NCBI GenBank assembly: GCA_015680905.1
Contig: CM027380.1
Coordinates: 34,960,001 to 35,024,000 of the forward strand
Direction of reading: 5' to 3'
DNA: 64,000 bases
Origin: Coptis chinensis
Lineage: Eukaryota > Streptophyta > Magnoliopsida > Ranunculales > Ranunculaceae
Position numbers and translations under genes: made by a program. The notes beneath the pieces were generated by a model, which had not been told where the DNA came from, ran no database searches, and saw only the letters and a list, made by a program, of their open reading frames with translations. How positions within the stretch are numbered: position 1 is the stretch's first letter; every line of letters starts with the position of its first letter. Below, piece by piece: positions 23,171 to 35,970 of this stretch.

Positions 23171-25527
23171 TCTAACACAAAAGAGTTTCAGTATGAAGTA
23201 CACTATTCCACGTATATCTCTTTCTAAATTTTCAATTGAATTCTCTTAAGCCAAATCGAATAAGGAAACCAATAAAGAGTTTCAGTTTGTCATGTGTGTG
23301 CCTATTCCACGTAGATCTCTTTCTGAATTTCCAATTGAATTCTCTTAGCAAATAGAATAAGGAAACCAATTTAACAAACATATATTTCTTTTTAAGTTTC
23401 CCATTGCAAAAACTAAGTTTCCTAATGCCTCCATAATGTACATCAAATTTGGTAATAAGCAATAAAAGGAAACAGGAGAATAACCGTATAAAAGAGAAAG
23501 CTATGTTCAACTGTGAGTGTGAGGTCGCTCCTAAAGCGACAACAGATCAGTTTAAGTGCTGATGATGAACCCATGACTACCTTTGTCCTCACTCTTACTT
23601 GGTTTTGAGTTTTGACCAATTACCCATAAAAAATCTAGCCACGGGCAATTGCGCTGCATGGGAGTATTATGCAACAGAATCTATAAGTAAGCACAACCGA
23701 GCACAGTAGTTAGTAGGAAACATCAAACATAAACCAAACAAAGCAAGATTACTATGAGAGACATAGTTATGCCCCAAAAATTTAGTTGATGATACATAAG
23801 CAAGATTTAATATTAGACTGTGATTTGTTACAGAGATCTAGAGTGGCAACCAAATGAAACAAGTTAAAAGTAAATGAGATCTTCTCCACACTATACGCTA
23901 GAGCTGGAAACCATACAGTATACACCCAAATACCCAATTTGTCCAAACAAGTAAACAACAACAAGACAGATATAACAAAAAAACAGAATGCATTTCCACC
24001 AGTGCCTTCTCAACATAAGAACATTGAACTGTGTAGGTTTTTAAGAAGCCTGGGCAATTCCAGGCACTGTCACCCCATCGAAGCTCATAGTTTGCGAAAT
24101 CTGACTCACACGTTCGAATGAAGACTGGGCAATTCCGGCACTGCCGCACTTTCACCCTATCAAAGTTTATAGTTGGCAAAGTATGCTTTATTATGAAGTT
24201 TTGTATTATTAGTATTAATTCAATAACAATACTAAAATTTAAGGAAAATTTCCGGTTTTAAAACTTCAGATCTATTTATTATTGAGCTTCCATCCTGTGT
24301 GTAACGCATGGATCTGAGAAATTGAGCTATGAATCTCTCTCCGTGTGGTATGATTCAAACAATTATGAGTTTGGTTTTCATTTTTAGTCTTTTCTTATTT
24401 TAGCATTGTGAATTAGTCTTTCTTCGTTAAGGTTGTTAGGCTAATTCATTTTATGTAAGTTCCAACTACTGTGATGTGTTTGGATTTAGGAGTTCTTTCA
24501 AACTTGAAGGAAAAAGTATCTCTGCCTATTCTTTTAAAAAAGTGTGGGTAATAAGTTCAGATTGGTTTGATTTGATTGCTTTAATGATCATATATATGCG
24601 ACATGAATTTGATTAGGTGAAGCGATGGACCAAAACCTTGCCTGAAAATGGGGTTTTTGCTTGAACGATACCCGAACTTCAGTGGCGCTTGGAAAGGACT
24701 CAAGGGCACACGGAACTGACTGATAGAGTCTGCGTTGAACACACTTGGTCCAAATAAATACTTTGGACCAAATGTAACTTTTTTTTTTGGGTTGACCGAA
24801 TTTTTTTTGTGTATATTTGGGGGGAGACCCTAATTTCCCATCTAGTAGGGGGGAAATCCTAATTGGCTCATCTAGTAGGGGGGTAACACTAGTTCACCCT
24901 TATAAAAAAATCTGAAGAAGGGAAAAGTTAAATTGAGCAAGGAAATTGAAGGAAACATTTAATTGTTGCGATGGCCAAAAGTTTTCAAATTGAATATTGA
25001 GCGGGAGTAAAAAAATATGTAAAATAGCATGATGGGATTTAGTCTCCATCAATCATTTGTGTTGTGGTTGGGGTGTGCATGTCTGGTGCACTGGCGCCAG
25101 GAGTTGCTACCAAATGTGTAGTTTAATCTTTTATATAATTAGAGGGTTTAACTATACATTTTACACATTTTGTGCTTGAATTAGGTCGTAAATTTTGTTC
25201 TATCAAAATGAAAATGAAATGTTTCCTCTACATCACGGAAAATATCTAGTGTTATTAACTATTAAGAAACCAGGACATAGCTTGTATTGTCGTTTGATGG
25301 TTTATAAAGTACGGAACTATGGACGTCACCTAAACTAATGTGGGAAGTTATAACTTTTCATTTTGGCGACGACCCATGACCATTGCTATTCTTTTTTTCT
25401 CTTTCTTTTTTTTTCAGATTTTTTAAAAAATGGACGTGGTAAAAGTGATGTGTGTTCTCTACCAAATTTCACTTTTCAAAACTTGAGATCGTTAATGTCT
25501 GTTGTTTACTCTTGGTTTCCACACTAC
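23171..25527. other. Intergenic, with small duplications
   Basis: No gene recognised. A roughly 75-base imperfect direct duplication lies at about 24045-24180 (shared CTGGGCAATTCC, GGCACTG and TCATAGTT/TTATAGTT blocks). A CATCTAGTAGGGGGG motif repeats at about 24840 and 24870. ORFs here are short and carry no domain I know. Confidence 0.45.
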
Positions 25528-25662
25528 CATTGGAAGAACCATGGGGTGTATCTTTATACACTTCATAAATGAGGGTGTAAAATCCTAGTGGCGCTTACAT
25601 AGAGCATATGTAGAGGTGTAGATTTACACACCCCATTAGAGATGCCCTTAGCAAATTAAGAC
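25528..25662. mobile_element. Possible short MITE with imperfect inverted ends
   Basis: Left ATGGGGTGTATCTTTATACAC and right GTGTAGATTTACACACCCCAT are imperfect inverted repeats about 100 bases apart. The right end continues into TAGAGATGCCCTTAG, a sequence common at the ends of small plant MITEs. No clean target duplication was found. Confidence 0.3.
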
Positions 25663-28600
25663 CTTTTATCAATATAATTTTTTGTAAGTTGCAATTTAAA
25701 CTAGAGTTAACTAGTATTATCTCCCCATTACACTACACTACACATCCAAATAAACTTGAGCTGAATATTAGGGGGTGTTTGGATCCTATTTATTTATTGT
25801 CAAAAATTGTTTATTAGTGAAAAAACATTTTTTGAAAAAATAAATGTGTTTGGTTTCTATTTAAAAAAAAAATAGTTTTTCATTCAAAAAACACTTTTTG
25901 GTCTCAAAAACTTGTTTTTATGATAATTAGATAAAATTTGTTTTTCAAGTTAAAAAACTATTTTTCTTTGAAGAAAACACTAAAGGCAAATGAACTCCCA
26001 GATGTTTTAGACTTTAGTGATTTATGCCACCATATGCCAAAATATATCGAGAAACATAGTGTGAAATCTGATTTTATAAAATAGCTTTTAAGAAACCAAC
26101 ATCCCTTCTCAATTAAAAACCTAACTTCCGATAAATCCTTATTATTTAATACTCTTATTTGCTGAATCTAGATTAAGTCAAGAGATTACTGCCTTGCAAA
26201 GGAGTTGGCAGTTATAGTAATACGACTTTTGGTAGGGTTCTTTTGATTCATCAAATGGGGAAGTTCCATTCTGACATTTCTGGACGATTGGAAGAAGATG
26301 GATGGAACAGTGGAGCCACGGCATCGTGGTGCAATAGGCTTTGCCAAAGACACTATGTGAAATAGCCTCGTATGCACATTCTCAACGTTGGCCACTAATA
26401 TGAACACACTGCAGTTACCATAAACTATGACTTGGGTATCACTACCTGGCTCAATTCAATGGTAATATTGGTAAGTTATTTTGGACACTTTATAAATCTG
26501 AGCTTCGACTTTGTTATGTGTATAATGATTAATGGTGTTCATGGCCATTCATTATGTATTTTATTTCTTAGTAGTTAGTACTAAATGTCATTCTATGATT
26601 ATACAAAGTCTTAGTCAAATATGGTTTTACTTGTACCTTGTAGGTGAGTGAAACTTTTCGATAGCATTTGTTTTTTCAGCAGATGGATTCCTTCGGTAAT
26701 GTCTGGTCATCCTATGAAAAAAAATGGAATACTGAAAATTTCTTGCAAAGTAAAATTTTTAGCAGTATGCATAGATGAGATCTTATTGGAAGTAATTAGA
26801 TGCAATTCAAGATAGGTGCACTAATGAAAATCTTCAATTTAGTGTTCGTATCGACAGGATGTTGTTTGTCTCTGATATGCTAACACTTACTGCCTTGTAG
26901 ATACTCGTTTTTCATATAAAAACAGGTGGTCGAAATATTGATGATGCACTGATATGCTAACATACTGCCTTGAACATCTATAACTCGTAATATGTTCGTC
27001 TTTTATATAAAAACAAGTACTCAAAATTTTGATGCATCTTTTGCGTAAGCTATGTGATGATGATGATGATGCATTAGTGCAAGAAATCTTTAACGTGAAA
27101 TGATCTCCAAGTTTTTACACTTCATCCATTCTCTCGAATTGTGAGGGATCTTACATGTGATCCTAAGGGTTATTAGAAAGAGCCTCTGATACATCCCCTT
27201 GGTTTCCCTGATATAGCTTGGTAAAATATTTCTCTATAATATTATTCTTCTATTAATTCCATTGTTTTGTTTCGCGGGCTTTCGAGTTGAAATGGGTTCT
27301 TGTTGGTTACCGGGTGTAGCTTGTGTAACGATTGACGCGTCAAGGTCTACCTAGAGAGCATAGAGGGGGCCTCGATTCACTTATTAACCATCAAGCTTCT
27401 TGTGTATGCGTCATGCTTCGATTTTGATAGAATGTCGGATTTGTGCTTATTAGCATTCAGTTCGAAGATATCAGTTTGTCGGATAAAAGAAATAATGAAG
27501 GTTACTACACCTATTTATCAGAAAAGTTTATGTTAGATTAGCATATAGTCGTGGGAATTTCCATTATTAGAGGATTGATTCCAAATATACTCTTAGGAAG
27601 AATTGTAAACTAGAGAATAATTTTGATGAAAGTATTACAAAGTTAATTCATTACTTTTTGTTATTGATCACCCTCCATCGAAAGCTTTGATCTTGCTCTG
27701 TGTATTATACTGTTATGTACTGTGAGCCACTGGATGACCTTGTCTATTATCTGGTGTAGTGTGCTTTTCTTAGACTTCACTTCAACCTCACTGCTTTGTT
27801 CCTTTATTAGAGTACTTCCATACGTGGTGCATATGCTACAGTATTCATTACACCTGCTTGTTAGTTCTTCTTCCTCAACCGTCAACCACCAACAGATAAA
27901 CCTGGAAATTAGGAAAATTGAAGAACAGACCTCTCTCATAGCAGTTTCAGATTGCTCAGTGGAGTTGTGAGGCTACATTTGGCCTGTGGTGTCTGCTTTC
28001 TGACGAGATGCTCATCTTGATTTGGGTGTATCTTAGTATGTAGTTTGAATTACTTATAAGGTGCCGAGTGTTTACGTTGGTTTGCCAATCGGAGCTATAT
28101 AAGATTTCTAAATAAGTTGCTATTTGAATAGGCTTTAAAAGAAACGGATAGTGTAGTAGATTGAAGTGGGTGTATTACTTGTATTACTTAGAGTTGAATG
28201 CTAATTAGGAAAACAGGTAACATCACCCATGCATCTTCTAACTGGCACAGAGAGCAATGCCTAACTAACATCTTATTTTTGTCAGAGGGATTCCTTTGAG
28301 ACCAGAAGTATGGAACATGACTACAGAGCACCGCATGGGATGTGGTGTCCGTAAATCTTTGCTTAATCCTTGTTGAGCTAGTGAAATCGACTTACTTATT
28401 AGTCATTGAGCTAGGCTCTAGTTCATAATGCAGCAAATGCATCTCTCCTTTTTTCTTTGAACTTAATCATTTATACAAGAAAGTTTTACAAACTACGAAA
28501 AAATTGCCGAACAAGAAGAAAGAAAAGAATATCCCAATTTACAATCACAGCATGGACCCCAATTTACAATCACAGCATGCACTGACGGATGAGATCCCAA

Positions 28601-28834
28601 CTAGTATGGCATACCAAATATCATGTATATAACTTCCCTCACAAACCTAGAACAGATAAGGATATCCGACTTTTGGCTACTGTTGAGAAGTGGAGGACCT
28701 CTACATTATGACATCTCTTGCCCCACATGCATCAAAGACTAAAATTAAGCCTCATCAAGTAGCTGAGAATTAAGTAAAAGCTTTTAGCCAAAACTCAATC
28801 AACATGAATTTTTTGGTTGTCAATGAAGGACACC
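25663..28834. other. Intergenic or intronic DNA without a recognised gene
   Basis: I find no domain on either strand. A duplicated block (GATATGCTAACA...CTGCCTTG followed by TATAAAAACA) occurs at about 26875-26925 and 26950-27015. Open frames at 27661-27939 (minus) and 27722-27970 (plus) overlap and are unrecognised. A 26-base tandem duplication with CCCAATTTACAATCACAGCA lies at about 28532-28583. Confidence 0.4.
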
Positions 28835-31454
28835 TCCCGTTGTGTCTTTTGACGTTCTTCTTCTCGCTCTACGATCTGCGAACCCAAATCTTCCCGGAGA
28901 GCCTAACAATTGAATGGTGTTTCCGTGGTCAACTTCCCAAAGATAGGTGAAAAATACAAAGAAACCGCTTATACTCCAAACAAGAGACATTTTTTAATTT
29001 TGACTAAGCTAACCGAGATACCGCATCATCCGGTTTACGCCAGTTCCGATTTCTCATGATGGACTCCATATTTACCTGATCGACAACATACATGGACACT
29101 ATTATGATGACCACAAACATCTTCTAATCCAAGGCAAGAGCCTCCATAGCTAGCACATTCAAGATAATTAGAGATATCAAGGTATCCGGGTATAGTTATC
29201 AAAAAGTAAAATTCTACATATTATTCGTAAACAGCAGACTTGATTCCCTCTCGTTCTAATGATTAAAACTTCCACTTAAATAAATCGAGTGCTGACAGGG
29301 TATAGCACAGGAACCTTCCTTGCCAATAGGGTGCCCTCATAAAGATCACACTTCAAGTACATAATATATAGGTGTAATTAGATACATGAATAATACCTGT
29401 AAGGAAGCCAGCTTTCCTTCAGAAACTGAAGCCTGTTTCTTCAGTGTATCCAACGAATTGACTAGGGAATCAATTTCTGAGTTCTTGGCAGCCAAAGCCT
29501 CAACCATATGTGATTCAACTCTAAACACTTCAACCTTAGAAGTGGACAAATCTTTTTGTAGCTGCTTTACGCGAGATCCATTGGAGTTGCTCCTTTCTCT
29601 CTGAAATTATAACGCTTCGTAAGTACCGGATAAATCAATTTATGATTCTACTAAGGTTTGGTTTATCCACAAATGGAAAAACAATATGATAACTCACCTC
29701 TGCAGTAAGAAGTTCTTCCAGCTGTGCATTTTCGGATTTGTACTCTTGAAGGCGGGAAGAAAGTCCAGCACAAACACGCATGTATAGCGCAAAGTTTCTG
29801 AAGCTTAAGCTCTAACTGTAGTGATCTAACGTGTTCACAAAGTCAGTTATCCATGCAAAAATACCTATCAAGCAGAAATATGGAGTTGAACCTGTGTTTC
29901 ATAGATGAACGTATACATAATAGCATCATGAATATGACAAAAATTGTATCGTTACAGGTATATGACGGTGAGCAAATATTTCCATATAAAAGATGAGTAG
30001 AGAAACTTGACAAAGTTACTTATATCTTACCCTAGCTAACCTGGCCTCCTTTGACTGACCCGTGGAAATGATACTTTTAAGTAGTCCTTGAGCCTGCCAA
30101 CCAACTAAAGGGACTAATCAGAGATTCACTAAGGCTACGTTTGGTTCGTGGAAAATGTGAGAAAAGAAAAGGTTTTCCTGGAATTTAAAATCTTAGATCC
30201 GTTTGGTGAATTGTAGAAAGTTGCAAAATGGAAAACAGATTCTTGAGTACCTGTCAAATAGGGAAAACAACATCATTTTGAAGAAAGAGGAAGTCGTTTT
30301 CTTCCTCTGTTGTCTCGACCAAGGTTTATAAACTTTACCAAAAAAAATGGAGAACGACCGACACAATCTACAAATCGATTAATTTCATCTCGAGATAATC
30401 TCAAATTTTCAAACCCATTTTAATCGATGTATGTATAAGTAATCTTCCAGCCATTAACGTTCCATTTCGCAAGAAAGGGATGTCGAAGGGTTTCAATGTT
30501 GTTTTAGAAGGATACAGAGAGTATGATCCAGTGCTTTGCAGATGGTGTCTCAAAGAAAATATTTTCTAGTCCAAACCAAACAATTAGAAAGTAAAATTCA
30601 GGAAAAAGGATTTAAGGTATTTAGATTCTGATATTGTGATTTCCATGTGAAAGAAAAATCTGTGAACCAAAACACAGCCTAAATGTTAAACACTTATATA
30701 TGTAAAAGGATCCCAATGACAAATTTAATATGTATATATTTGTGATCGGCAATTGAATATGTTCTTACTATATGACATACCTCATCAAGTTGCTCTTGTT
30801 CTTTTACGGCTGAAGTCTCAGTTTTAAATTCTTGTTGCTTCTTTGAATCCAAGAGAGGTTCCTCCTTTGTATTGGCATCTTTTGCTTGAGAATGATTGTG
30901 ACCATGTGTTTCCACACTTCCCAGTTCAGACCCCTCATCATCAATCTTCTGAGAAGTACCCTCATTTTCAGTTTTGATGTCTTTCCCAGCATCAGCCGGA
31001 ATATCTCTATCTACAGTATCAACTCCTGTGCCTAGTGAATCTAAAGCAAATGGCTCTTTGCTCTCGTCTATTGTTTTCTCAGTGATAGACTCGCCTCTTC
31101 TAGATCATTGACAGTAGGGAGGGTTTCCACCTTACTAGCACCATCATTTTTTTCCACCTCATTTGGTAGTGAATCAGGTAGAGAAATCTCCGGAGCAGTG
31201 CCATCATGTCTAAGATCCATCTGCAGCTCTTTGCTAGTTTGGATTTCATTACTGCCCACGTCCCCACCATTTTCAGATGACAGACCCTCTGTATCAGCAT
31301 CAGGTAACAGTTTTTCTTTTGATGCTTTCACGGAAACGTGCTCCTCAATATCAGTGTCAGGCAACGCTTTTCCTTCTGACGCTGTTGTGGAAAATTGCTC
31401 CCCAGCACCATCACTTGTTTCAGAGGCATCAATGGTGGAGAGTCGCAACTGAGC
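28835..31454 (-). pseudogene. GC1: Golgin candidate 1-like gene fragment (internal exons only)
   Basis: Minus-strand exons in golgin order: 31454-30781 (variable acidic region), 30093-30031 (AQGLLKSIISTGQSKEAR), 29775-29698 (VCAGLSSRLQEYKSENAQ), 29600-29397 (SHMVEALAAKNSEIDSL), about 29078-29016 (NMESIMRNR) and 28902-28835 (ALREDL). Introns have GT donors and mostly AG acceptors and phase 0 joints. In Arabidopsis GC1 is a coiled-coil golgin anchored in the Golgi membrane by a C-terminal helix. The first exon and the C-terminal third with that helix are missing. A frameshift near 31093, a lost acceptor at 29776 and disturbed frames in the last two exons all sit at CAG/CTG sites, which suggests sequence error rather than decay for those. 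Confidence 0.75.
30133..30679. mobile_element. Tourist-like (PIF/Harbinger) MITE in a golgin intron
   Basis: Left end GGCTACGTTTGGTTCGTGG and right end (reverse) GGCTGTGTTTTGGTTCACAG are imperfect inverted repeats, flanked by TAA on both sides (30130-30132 and 30680-30682). TAA/TTA duplication and a GTTTGGTT terminus are typical of Tourist elements. 547 bases, no ORF; inside the intron between 30781 and 30093. Confidence 0.72.
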
Positions 31455-31664
31455 CTGTAGACCCATTTTTGGTTAAGTGGGGTGATTAAAAACATTGATG
31501 TGTTTAAAGCCATAAACTGAGTTGATTAAAGACAACAATGTACGGAGCAACATATAAACGCGAAAAGCTACAAAATACCTTCTCCTTTTGTTTAATACTC
31601 CTTGCTTGAATTTCTTGTCCATTGGATGCTTATAAGTTGCAAAAAGAGACAAAAGGCACCTTAT

Positions 31665-31944
31665 ACTTCCCATTGATCCCCCTCTCAACAGATTCATCTA
31701 CAGATCTTGTCACCTGCAATGGCCTGGGGGAATCTCTGTGTTTCACGCCATGGCTCACTGTATCCTTTTGAGCTGTAGTTTTTCACTGATAACGCACGAC
31801 TTTCCTTGTATATTGAATCCTTCACCACGTCTCTAAAATCGGAAGATTTCCTCCTCAAATGAGCAGAAGAATTTGCTTGCCCATAAGACGGGGCTTTTGA
31901 TGCTTGTTCTTGGTTAATGGCTCGATCAAAGGAGTAGGTCTCTG
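31665..31944 (-). pseudogene. LONGIFOLIA/TRM-like exon, downstream part
   Basis: Minus frame from 31944: TYSFDRAINQ, then SSDFRDVVKDSIYKESRALSVK, a frame change near 31780, and HRDSPRPLQVTRSVDESVERG. These are conserved blocks of LONGIFOLIA-type (TRM) proteins, microtubule-associated regulators of cell elongation. It joins in frame to the upstream part at 42562-42693 once element G and one copy of its CTCTG duplication are removed. The frame change lies at CAGTGAG, where CAGCAG would keep the frame. Golgin exons follow on the same strand 210 bases downstream, an unnatural neighbour. Confidence 0.75.
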
Positions 31945-32053
31945 TGTCACACCCCGAATTTCGACAGAATTCGGAAAAACATTATTTGTTCCCGACTCTT
32001 CGATTTCCGAGGTGTGACGCACTCTCCACTCCTCAAAAACCCATAAACAGTTT

Positions 32054-34061
32054 CACTACAAGAAAGCTGATTGTTAGCCACGGACGAAAACTGTGGGTAA
32101 ATGTCTTTAGCCACGGCTATCGACTGTCGCAAGTCCGTGGGGTTTTGACCTGTCGGGAAAAGTTTAGCTACAGCTAATGACCGTAGGTAACTGCGACGGT
32201 CTATGCTACAGCTCAAGCTGTAGGAACTTCCCACTGAGAATGACCGTGGCAAAGCCGTAGCAAGTGCCCACGAAGATGGCATCTATCTGGAGAGCCGTAG
32301 CAACTACCCTACCATTCGTTGCCGTGGCATAAGCCGTAGCAAGTTCCACTACAACCGTGGCATAAGCCGTGGCAATCATTTCTATGAGGGATAATAGCGT
32401 AGCAATTTCGTAGCTTTGCCACACATATCTTTTTGTTATCTACGGATATTAGCCGTGGCTAAAACATTTCAGATTTAAAAAAAAAAATTAAAAATTAAAA
32501 AAAAAAAAAAAAAATCTATATATATATATCCTAGGTCCGCTTTTGCCTTTCAATCAAACTAATAATTTATCTATCATATTAACAATACTACAAAGAGCTG
32601 AAAGAAGCCACATTCTCAATCAATATTTCTTTGGAATATTCATACAAGTATAAAATAATAATAATTAAAAAAATTAATCCATAGCATTTATGATCACAAG
32701 CTCAATATAATATGAATTTTCAAATATTTTTCAATACAATTCATCACCCGTAAAAGTAATAATGTCTTAGTTCACCACGCCGCATGTTTCTCCGTTCGTT
32801 TTATCATTCCCTTGCATTTCAATACCTTTGAAAAATGATTTGAAGCCTTAACCTTTTCACGAGCATCCACCTACATCCAAATGAATCATAAGGAAATTAT
32901 ATTAAAATTAAAATCCCATAAGTCTAAAAAGTCGGGGACCTAGCTTAATGGTAAAAGCCATAACACATAGCAAGATCATTTCTACGTTAACTTGTGCAAT
33001 TAAAACTTAATAAACTAGTCTCCAAATGGGGCGTGAGCTCATACTCTATTATTTGTTTCCCATACATATGATCCTAACAATCTTAGAAGCAGAGATGTAA
33101 AAGTTAAAACTTGTGGATCATCAATTGTGAGTAATAATTATGATGTCAAATTATGATGTCGATGCAACTTGAACAAAGGATGTGAAAAAGGAATGATACA
33201 CTTTAAACGGTCTTTGCAAGAAGAATTATCACGAATAGACTTAAAAGTGTGCTTCCATAAAAGCAGACACTTCTTATTCGATCCTCAACGATGTAGCATA
33301 ACCGCTTGTGCGAAACAAAAGCAGAGAGCCAAAGTGCGTGGATCGATCAACCATTGAACTGGTGAAACCAATATAAATAATCAAGTATATATTAGAAGGG
33401 GAAAATTACACATAGCTAAAAACATGGGGGTTCAAACTAAAACATCAAACTCAATACTATATCCTAGTGCAGATTATTAGGCCACACTTCAACATGGGGG
33501 TCTACTTGTAAAACAATACTTAAAGAAAAAAAAATCGACACACCACGAAAAACATTCTTGATCAATATTTGTTTAACCAATATGTCATCTAAGAAAACTA
33601 CATTATAATGTCACAAAATTTCAAAGCATTGCATGCCTAGAAAGTTGGATGAAAAGAACTAAAACGGACTAATGCACCAGCCAGAAAACATGTTGATGCG
33701 ACACTAATGATTTATCCATAAATAAAAAGAAAGTCCTTTTCGATTTTGTTTGAGAGAAGGAAATTTTAGAGCTACGTCTGGCGCCCAAACCTCTCCAAAT
33801 AATTTTCCATAACCCGTCCGAATTATTGCCGTGGGTTAAAATCCACGCCTATCACATACTATCAAGATCTGATCCGACGGTTCAAACACAGGAATACCAA
33901 CGGCTATGACTGTGGGGAAAGCGTGAGCCAAATAGTGTCACGTCGTCCTACAACTATTATAAGTATACCATCAGCTACCAACCGTAGGAAATGATTCTAC
34001 AGCTTGGAGCCGTGGCAAATGTTCCGGTCATCCGTGGCTAAAGGCCCATTTTCTTGTAGTG
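32054..34061. mobile_element. Non-autonomous CACTA (En/Spm-like) transposon
   Basis: Ends CACTACAAGAAA and TTTCTTGTAGTG are perfect 12-bp inverted repeats, with TTT duplications (32051-32053, 34062-34064). The other G LTR has the empty site CAGTTTTAAAAT at about 39074. Both subterminal regions are packed with CCGTGGC/CCGTAGC-type units in both orientations (32080-32460 and 33830-34040), like the TNPA-binding subterminal repeats of CACTA elements. The 2-kb body has no transposase ORF; poly(A)-rich DNA follows 32470. Confidence 0.92.
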
Positions 34062-35824
34062 TTTTAAAATATGCGGATAATTAAAACCAATAAAAATTTT
34101 AACTTAAACAAAGTCCTCTTCATTATAAAACAATTTACAACTGAAAATGCAAATAATATTATCTCAACTGAAAATCTATATCACCTCGAGGAAAACAAAA
34201 CACAACGAGATCTTAATGCTAACGTAAACCACAAGCAAAGAACAATCTTCTTCATCACTAAACCTGTCAAGACTTATCAACTATGTTCATTTAATGAACA
34301 CACCCGATAAACAAACATGCAAATCGGTCAACATTATAAACAATCTGGTGTGAGTAGCCCTAAAAACAACATATACTTATACAAATATAAACACCATCCA
34401 TAAGGCAGTTAGTTCCTCCATCGAGGCGCCTTAACTTTTAACGACTAATACAACATTCTTAAGTACAATAATCTAGGCAGGTAGTTCCTCCACTGAGGCC
34501 TTTTAACTTCCCACTAACCACACAACAAACTATACTCATAATAAATAAGGCATGTAGTTCCTCCATCGAGGCGCCTTAGGTTCTAACTAAACTATAACCA
34601 AACAAACATATTATATACGTACCTCATTTCATGCTCAATCACAGAGTGGGTCGTCTCTGCCCAAGTAATTAGTTTGACCCACCCTTCTGCAAAACCATAT
34701 ATAATCATCTATCTACATATACATCATTAACAAACCTATTACCATAATTATATTAATTAAGGTTTTCTTTGCGTGTCCCTAAAATCACGTCGTATCTATG
34801 TCTTACCTAGTTTCCCTAGCTACCACAATCGCTACCCAACGCCGAACATGTACATCCACATGCCTCCCTTACATAATGAGCCACTCCGTGCGTAACCACC
34901 CTGAGCGGGATGCCGCACACCAGGTAAATCCTCACACGGAAGCCAAATCTATGTAAGCACTGCCACTATTCGGCATAAAATATTAGCATCATCGTTCTAT
35001 TTTGCGAACGGAATAATCAAGCCACTATTCGCTTTCGCCGGAGGGGGCCATTCAAATTTTTAAGCTGAAACGCCAGGAGGGCCGCCCGAAGGCCATTCAG
35101 CTTAACTGAAACGCTAGAAGGGCCAATCACATGAGTTGTGGTAGTCAGGTTCTAGGATTTTCGTTACGTAATTTATTCGGTGTCATACATTAATGACTCA
35201 TAATCATTTCTACTATACCACCTTGCAGGTCAATTACCTTATTGCACTAAGCCACAATACATAGAAATATCTCAGTTACCTCATAACCATTTTCATTCTT
35301 TCACGTGCCAATATATTATTGCACTACACCACACTCCCGTGGGCAAATATTCACCAATACTATAATAGCATCTCACATATAAAATAATGGAATGTATATA
35401 CATTTCTCCATGATATTGCATTAATATAAATATCCCAGCATATTATATCATGTCACAATGCTTCAACGTATCACATACATTTTTATTATAACGTATTAGG
35501 AATATAATATCTCCTAACATCTCAATATCGTCACGTGTCAAAAATACACAACATCAATGTCAAATCTTTCTTAGATAATGACAACCAAATATATACAAGC
35601 TTCCACAGCATTTTATTACTATATGTGTCCATATAATATACAACATAAAACGTAGCACAATTAGACAGTCCACAGTCCACAATCAAAGCCCAATATATAT
35701 ATGCTTTACACATTACTCACGTCAAATCTAAATTAGATAATGACAAACCCAAATTATATAATATCCGACAACGTTCTATTATTACCTTTATCCATATAGT
35801 CAAATATGTGAAAAACTGGAAAAG

Positions 35825-35970
35825 TCAACATTTACAGTCAACGGTCAAAGGTCAACACATCATGGTCAAGGTCAAAGTCAACACATCATGGTCAAAGTCA
35901 ACACATCATGGTCAAAATCAAAGTCAACCCATCATGGTCAAAGTCAACCTGTCATTGTCAAAGTCAAACT
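35825..35970 (-). promoter_or_regulatory. W-box-like TTGAC array in the 3' LTR of G
   Basis: Tandem GTCAAAGTCAACACATCATG-type units of 19-24 bases; read on the element strand each gives TTGACT or TTGACC, the WRKY transcription factor core. The array is repeated at 40838-40990 in the other LTR. Binding is an inference. Confidence 0.5.

Noticed and set aside
23555-23640. Possible C/D box snoRNA (TGATGA near 23560)
   Set aside because: No CTGA D box or terminal stem within the expected distance.
25768-26000. Tourist-like 5' end (TTAGGGGGTGTTTGGATCC)
   Set aside because: No convincing inverted partner or right TTA duplication was found.
27661-27970. Opposed open frames of 92 and 82 residues
   Set aside because: No recognisable domain, no splice context I could defend, and they overlap in antisense.
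32938-33010. tRNA- or SINE-like box A (TAGCTTAATGG) inside the CACTA element
   Set aside because: No box B (GGTTCRANNCC-like) follows at a suitable distance and no cloverleaf can be drawn.
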